Below, piece by piece: positions 59,559-64,000 of a stretch of DNA of 64,000 nucleotides; the first letter of the stretch is position 1; every line of letters begins with the position of its first letter. The notes beneath the pieces were generated by a model. The model saw only the letters and a list, made by a program, of their open reading frames with translations. It had not been told where the DNA came from and did no database searches. The position numbers and the translations under genes were made by a program. Source of the DNA: CAVQCT01 sp964520865 (GTDB lineage: Bacteria; Zixibacteria; MSB-5A5; GN15; FEB-12); the NCBI GenBank assembly GCA_964520865.1, contig CAZFOY010000009.1, positions 1-64,000 of the forward strand. Reading direction: 5' to 3'.

Positions 59559-60945
59559 GCTGATGCTCTGGGCGTTGGGCGACTTCAATTTGTAATACCT
59601 CTCTGGTAGAAGCTGTTGTTTTTACCCGGTCGGCGATTTCGTAGCCGACCAACCAAACGATTCCCTTCGTGTCGCAGACTACCGGTATCTCGTCGCGCAG
59701 AAAGCGGTCGACCTTCCGATCGGTCAGGTAGTCGCCGACTTTTTTGGTTCCACGCATTCCGAGCGGACTGAATCGGTCGCCGGATCGGATATTGCGCACC
59801 ATCAGCGGCGGGTAAATCGATGAATTATCGAGGCTGACTTTGAGACTTCGCCGCTGCTTTCCTATACGGTCGGTGTAATGTAATATCTTTATGCTGAAAA
59901 TCAACCCCGCGCTCGGCAGATCTGTGGTCTCACCCGGCTCAAGATTCTTCTCGAATCTCTTCTGCCCACGGCGGAAGACGAGAAGTTGCCCGCTCTCCAC
60001 AACCGCCTGAATTTTGCCCGGAAGCGAAAGTCCCTTCTTTCCTCCGAGCACGAGCTCTTCAAGACGCTTGACCGACGATAGGTCGGGTGGAGTATGATCA
60101 GATGAAGCTGTTAGAAGACAATGCCTTAAGAGTCGCAGGCGCAACCAGGCAGGTTGCTTCACAACCTCCTCAACCGCAAGTTTCAGCTTTCCGCCGGGGG
60201 TCATGGAGCCGAGCCGACGGAATTTGCGCATCATCACACCATGGAGATACTCGTTCTCGATTCCCGCAGTGGCGGCAAGATTGAGAAGGGCCGATTCCAC
60301 CGAAGGGTTGAGGTTCTCTCGGATCTCCGGAAGTAAGTTGTTGCGGATATAATTCCGGGCGTAGTCGACCTCCGAGTTGCTCTGATCAGTGCAGAATTCA
60401 AGTTTGCGGACAGCCAGATAGGCGAGGATGTCGGAGCGGCGGAGACGAAGCAGCGGCCGAATGATCTTTCCCCGTTTGATCGGCATACCGCCGAGGCCAG
60501 TCAAACCGGTACCTCGGAGGATGCGGAACAGCACCGTCTCAGCTTGATCGTCGGCATGGTGACCCAGCGCAATTTTGTCGAACGAATGCACTGCGGCGAG
60601 CTTTTCGAAGATTTCGTAGCGGTAGTCACGGGCGGTTTCTTCGATCCCGTGCTTCTGCTTCTTCGCCAACCCGGGGATATCTACCGACTCCAGATGAAAG
60701 TCTACCTTCAAACTCCGGCATAGTTCGGCGCAAAATTTCTCCTCCTGAGCAGCGGCGCGCTTCCTGATCTGATGATTGATGTAGACGGCCGAAAGCGATA
60801 GTCCAAACTCCTGGCGCAGCTTTGTGAGTATATGCAGGAGTGCAACCGAATCCGGGCCACCGGATAGTGCAATCAGCACCCGATCACCCTCAGCGAGCAG
60901 GTGCTGCTCGTCGACGGTCGCTTTCACGATCTTGAGCTGAGTCAT
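59545..60945 (-). CDS. tilS: tRNA(Ile)-lysidine synthetase
   Basis: The about 466-residue enzyme modifies the wobble C of the minor tRNA(Ile) to lysidine so that it reads AUA. The PP-loop is 'ALSGGPDSVALLHIL', followed by 'ALGHHADDQAETVLFRILRG' and 'GMPIKRGKIIRPLLRLRRSD'. A TilS substrate-binding and C-terminal domain end the protein ('RSGDRFSPLGMRGTKKVGDY'). I start at ATG 60945, just before 'TQLKIVKATV'; the frame reaches back to 61014. It overlaps the start of hpt, in the conserved tilS-hpt-ftsH arrangement. Confidence 0.93.
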   Translation of the reverse strand: MTQLKIVKATVDEQHLLAEGDRVLIALSGGPDSVALLHILTKLRQEFGLSLSAVYINHQIRKRAAAQEEKFCAELCRSLKVDFHLESVDIPGLAKKQKHGIEETARDYRYEIFEKLAAVHSFDKIALGHHADDQAETVLFRILRGTGLTGLGGMPIKRGKIIRPLLRLRRSDILAYLAVRKLEFCTDQSNSEVDYARNYIRNNLLPEIRENLNPSVESALLNLAATAGIENEYLHGVMMRKFRRLGSMTPGGKLKLAVEEVVKQPAWLRLRLLRHCLLTASSDHTPPDLSSVKRLEELVLGGKKGLSLPGKIQAVVESGQLLVFRRGQKRFEKNLEPGETTDLPSAGLIFSIKILHYTDRIGKQRRSLKVSLDNSSIYPPLMVRNIRSGDRFSPLGMRGTKKVGDYLTDRKVDRFLRDEIPVVCDTKGIVWLVGYEIADRVKTTASTREVLQIEVAQRPEHQHEAV

Positions 60946-61009
60946 GGGTGCAAGATACGGATTCAGCCTGTTCAGGCGACAAAAAACTGACTTCTCCCCC
61001 GTCATCAGG

Positions 61010-61038
61010 TGCAAATAAGAGACCCGCCGAAGCGGGTC
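61010..61038 (-). terminator. Intrinsic terminator of the BACON/dockerin-like protein gene
   Basis: On the minus strand GACCCGC-TTCG-GCGGGTC forms a stem capped by a stable TTCG tetraloop. It is followed by the T-rich CTCTTATTT. It lies 33 bp past the stop at 61071. Confidence 0.65.
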
Positions 61039-61070
61039 CCGTGTACGAAATCGAAAAATATGTGACGCTA

Positions 61071-63659
61071 TCAGAAGGTCTTCTCGATCAGTACCATCAG
61101 ATCACTAATGTCGATTGTCCCATCTTTGTTCAGGTCCGCAACGCCCAGATCGGCTGGTGCGGGACCGTCGGCAAAGAAATAGTCAACCATGTTGATCACA
61201 TCGCTTATGTCGACAGATCCATCGAGATTGAGGTCGCCCCTCAAGTGTCCGATAAACCGGACCGAATCGATGATCTCGAACGACTGACCATCGGTCAGCT
61301 GACCCGTTACCATGACTTCCAGATAGCTGGTGTCGTAGAACGGCACTTGCCGGCGTACGAAATCACGGACGTCGTACTGACATTGGACCACCTGCCCGAT
61401 GAAGCCCGGGTACGAGGCGACAACGGAAATGTCATCCGGAATCGCACCGTCAAGGACACGTACTGAAGACAGATCTACGTCCGCAGCTGTGTAGTTGCCG
61501 CCGAAATTGCCGAACCGCACATATCCCGGAACGGGGCGAATGATGTTCGCGTCGAAAGTATGGAATGTCGACGGATCGTAGATGGCCGTTTCCTGAATGT
61601 TCGGTTGACAGTCGGCGACATGAATGTTGAACTGCTGTGAAACCGTATCGACACCGTCGGTCGCGTAAGCAGTCAGCGAATAATCGCCGGCCTGAGAGAG
61701 ATCCGGTGTGAAGGTGAACGTCCCGTCGCCGTTGCCGTGATCGTCAAACTGCATATTGGGTGCCAGTGGCGTCACATACAGCTCCAACGGATCACCATCG
61801 GGATCAGTCGCATGAAATATCGCACTTATGGTATCACACTCGGTGATAGAGAAATCGCCGATTTCGAACAACTGCGGCGGATGATTCGGCAACACCGTTA
61901 GGTTGACCACGGTGAAGGCGTTGTCGCCACCGGGCGGAAGCGGCTGCCAGTCAATGTGGATCGTGTCCTGATAGTCTCCCGGGGTCAAACCGACCGCACT
62001 GACCCTGACCTGGAAAGAGTCCGGAGCCGTGCCGGTTGAATCAAACAGGTGCACCCACGATTCAGCGTGGCCTGCTTCCCAGGTAACGGGATAGCCGTTC
62101 TGCTCAGTAATCAACACCGTTGCCGGCGGAGAATCGGCTTGACCGTACGTCATCGTGAAGTTCAACTCGGCCGGGTCGGTGATAACGTGAACCGGCTGAA
62201 CATCCTCGACGTGGATAGTGAACTGTTGTGACGAAGTATCGATGCCGTCGGTCGCATAAAACGTCAGCGGGTAGTCTCCCGCCTGAGTATAGTCAGGTTT
62301 GAACCTGAACATCAAATTGCCGTTGCCCATATCGTAGGCTGTCATATTATCAGCGAGCGGCACCAACCACAGCTCCAGCGGGTCGCCATCAGCGTCGGTC
62401 GCATGAGGATAGAATGTGAGGCTTCCTCCTTCGGGGATCGTCCAGTCAGATATATACGTAATAACAGGAGGGTGATTCGGAAGAATGGTCAATCTGACTA
62501 CGGTCGAAGCACTGGATCCGTCCATCGGGTCCGGCTGCCAGCGCACGTACACCGTGTCCACATAGTCTCCGGGGGCCAGGCCGGCAGTGTCCGCCTGAAT
62601 TGTGAAACTTCCCGGAGTCATGCCGGTTGAATCGGTAATTATGTGTACCCAGGATTGATTGTGTTCGGCCTGCCACGGTACGGTAAATCCATTGACTTCA
62701 GTAACTGAGACATCGTGCGGTCCCGGACTGCTGTGAGCGAATAAGACGGTATCAGCAATTTGGGTTGGATCGACAACCACGTACCTCGGTACGGAAACAA
62801 CTTCGAATGTTACCCGCTCATAGATCGGGCTATTCTCGGCATCCGGTGACGCGATCGCGATTGAGTCAACATAGGTCCCCGGCGCCAGACCGGCATAGTT
62901 CACCGATGCCTGAATCGTTGCCGGTGTCGTCAAAGTACCGTAGGAGAGATGGAGCCATCCCGCATTCTCCGAGACTGTGAAATTGATATTCTCTCCTGCT
63001 GCTGTCGAAACATCGAACGACTGCTCAGACGGATTGGGACCGATTTCCGGCGCCGTAAAGTTGAGTTCAGTCGGACTCAGAGTCAACGTCGGAGGCGGAG
63101 CCGCGTTCGGATCGTAGATCGTGTACACGTGCGGTCCATCCCAGCTCGGGAATACATCCGGTCCTCCCCATTTCCAGCGTCCGATCGGCGGATAATAGCT
63201 TGAATCAAGGACAATCGTTTTCCCGTGATATTGCGGGTCGATCGGCCCGATCGTTACGGTATATGACACTGAATTGAATCCGGCGGGAAGTCCTACGCTG
63301 TTTAGCGGGTTGTAGGAACCGCCAAAACCGACGGTATCAGCTGCCTGACCGTCGATACTGAAGCTGGCTATCGAATAGACCAGACTAAACATCTGAGGCC
63401 AGCCCAGAGGCAAGGTGTCGCCGACGGTCGTGCCCCATTGGGCTCCGTCGGGCGAGTATATCCGAAATCCGTTGGTGATCCCCGAATGATTATCGGCGTC
63501 GCCGGTCAATCGAACATAAAAGGTGATTTCCTGTCCGACCGGAATAGTATCCGGTGCATACAGACCATCGACATGGTCAAGAGTGATACTCTGTGTAACC
63601 CCTGTTCCTGCGAGTGCTGCGATCATGACGAGGCACCCGGCAATTGCTCTCCAGTTCAT
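61071..63659 (-). CDS. Large secreted multi-domain protein: BACON-like repeats, cadherin-like segments, dockerin-like end
   Basis: The 862-residue protein has a signal peptide (residues 1-23) and an N-terminal domain of about 170 residues. It then has at least three BACON-like repeats, each with an 'L-N-F-T' strand, an A-x-S-W-V-H/W-L-H-type core and a 'GLAPGTYVDSI'-type end. Between them lie two Ig/cadherin-like segments ('DADGDPLELWLVPLADNM', 'YATDGIDTSSQQFTIHVED'). The last 60 residues are dockerin type: 'GDLNLDGSVDISDVINMVDY' followed by a second 'ADLNKDGTIDISDLMVL' loop. Such proteins bind carbohydrate or surface partners; no enzyme motif is seen. GAGGAAG precedes the ATG. The 215 bp upstream holds no gene. 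Confidence 0.78.
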   Translation of the reverse strand: MNWRAIAGCLVMIAALAGTGVTQSITLDHVDGLYAPDTIPVGQEITFYVRLTGDADNHSGITNGFRIYSPDGAQWGTTVGDTLPLGWPQMFSLVYSIASFSIDGQAADTVGFGGSYNPLNSVGLPAGFNSVSYTVTIGPIDPQYHGKTIVLDSSYYPPIGRWKWGGPDVFPSWDGPHVYTIYDPNAAPPPTLTLSPTELNFTAPEIGPNPSEQSFDVSTAAGENINFTVSENAGWLHLSYGTLTTPATIQASVNYAGLAPGTYVDSIAIASPDAENSPIYERVTFEVVSVPRYVVVDPTQIADTVLFAHSSPGPHDVSVTEVNGFTVPWQAEHNQSWVHIITDSTGMTPGSFTIQADTAGLAPGDYVDTVYVRWQPDPMDGSSASTVVRLTILPNHPPVITYISDWTIPEGGSLTFYPHATDADGDPLELWLVPLADNMTAYDMGNGNLMFRFKPDYTQAGDYPLTFYATDGIDTSSQQFTIHVEDVQPVHVITDPAELNFTMTYGQADSPPATVLITEQNGYPVTWEAGHAESWVHLFDSTGTAPDSFQVRVSAVGLTPGDYQDTIHIDWQPLPPGGDNAFTVVNLTVLPNHPPQLFEIGDFSITECDTISAIFHATDPDGDPLELYVTPLAPNMQFDDHGNGDGTFTFTPDLSQAGDYSLTAYATDGVDTVSQQFNIHVADCQPNIQETAIYDPSTFHTFDANIIRPVPGYVRFGNFGGNYTAADVDLSSVRVLDGAIPDDISVVASYPGFIGQVVQCQYDVRDFVRRQVPFYDTSYLEVMVTGQLTDGQSFEIIDSVRFIGHLRGDLNLDGSVDISDVINMVDYFFADGPAPADLGVADLNKDGTIDISDLMVLIEKTF

Positions 63660-63874
63660 AGCTCTTCCTCGCTTCGATAAATGGCTTTGGTTGTCCTGTG
63701 TTCACGCACCCACCACCTTGATTCCCTGATGATCACAGCATGGCTGGAGCAGTGGCGCTCTGAGGTTCGAGGTTCCGCGCTCGTGCCTCGAATCATGTCG
63801 GTACACCAGTAATGTACTGAATCGCGGCGGATGTGTCAACCTCAGAAAATGGTCAACACTGTCTCTCTTCCGCG

Positions 63875-64000
63875 TCAGGTGAGTACTTTGCTGAATGCTT
63901 CCAGCTTCTCGTTCGGGCCGAGCACGACGAGAATATCCTTCGCCTGAAGAACGGTTGAGGGCCCGGGACCGATATTCATATCCTGGCCGGCCTTCTTGAT
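63875..64000 (-). CDS. TrkA_C (RCK_C) domain protein, C-terminal fragment (runs off right edge)
   Basis: I read the reverse complement from the window edge: 41 residues ending in TGA at 63877-63875. 'GPGPSTVLQAKDILVVLGPN' followed by 'EKLEAFSKVL' matches the end of a TrkA_C/RCK_C domain, with its 'L-x-x-G-D-x-L-x-V-x-G' type strand in a variant form. Full-length proteins with this domain are potassium channels, KtrA/TrkA regulators or cation/proton antiporters, and some bind c-di-AMP. The membrane or NAD-binding part is outside the window. Confidence 0.7.
   Translation of the reverse strand: MKKAGQDMNIGPGPSTVLQAKDILVVLGPNEKLEAFSKVLT

Noticed and set aside
1..64000. CRISPR arrays, insertion sequences, integrases or phage genes
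   Set aside because: No regularly spaced direct repeats, transposase or integrase motifs were seen on either strand.

Overview
The window reads as a chromosomal segment of a Gram-negative bacterium of the FCB (Fibrobacteres-Chlorobi-Bacteroidetes) superphylum, most likely an uncultivated candidate phylum such as Zixibacteria. This is inferred from secreted proteins with the C-terminal 'QNYPNPFNP' sorting-type domain, a PorV-like barrel next to a secreted protein and a TonB receptor, a dockerin-like calcium-loop C-terminus, LPS/capsule genes, and class II (B12-dependent) ribonucleotide reductase. Nearly all DNA is coding, on both strands, in short operons with frequent ATGA/GTGA overlaps. TTG starts are common, and where promoters can be read they resemble sigma-70 sites (TTGACA, 17 bp, TATxxT).

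Layout. 1-10.6 kb: cell-surface polysaccharide locus (GT4 glycosyltransferase fragment, glucuronyl C5-epimerase-like protein, MurJ/Wzx-like flippase, DegT aminotransferase, hexapeptide acetyltransferase, Wzz, Wza, two GT-C-like membrane proteins). 10.6-13.9 kb: a lipoprotein and the gatC-kdsB-pyrG operon, whose promoter implies a leaderless gatC mRNA. 14-18 kb: stand-alone degenerate receiver, secreted FG-GAP protein flanked by GC-palindromic repeats, VOC protein, and a Fic-like protein with a broken active site. 18-23 kb: dnaX (with an A10 slippery site before a -1 frame stop), ybaB, recR and a TPR membrane protein. 23-27 kb: sthA, rmuC and a secreted HExxH protein. 27-33.6 kb: TonB receptor, sorted secreted protein, PorV. 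33.8-39 kb: signalling operon with a periplasmic binding protein, a histidine kinase, two receivers and a receiver-kinase hybrid. 39-41 kb: acpS-pyrE and the only large non-coding stretch, about 1 kb. It holds a 6S-RNA-like structured RNA with its own terminator and a second cluster of strong hairpins. 41-47 kb: roadblock-like protein, nrdJ, small membrane protein, NodB-like deacetylase lacking both conserved metal-ligand histidines, pyruvate kinase. 47-50.3 kb: three-gene cassette of a kinase-like protein without catalytic boxes, an NtrC-like regulator that has lost its phospho-acceptor, Walker lysine, GAFTGA loop and arginine fingers, and a GAF-like protein. 50.3-64 kb: mltG, ruvX, a secreted conserved protein, lepA, folP-cdaA, tilS-hpt-ftsH, a large BACON/dockerin-like secreted protein, and the C-terminal end of a TrkA_C (RCK_C) protein.

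The best candidates for undescribed biology are the degenerate kinase/NtrC/GAF cassette (47.0-50.3 kb) and the two structured non-coding elements between acpS and the roadblock-like gene (40.0-40.9 kb). No tRNA, rRNA, CRISPR array, insertion sequence or phage gene was seen.
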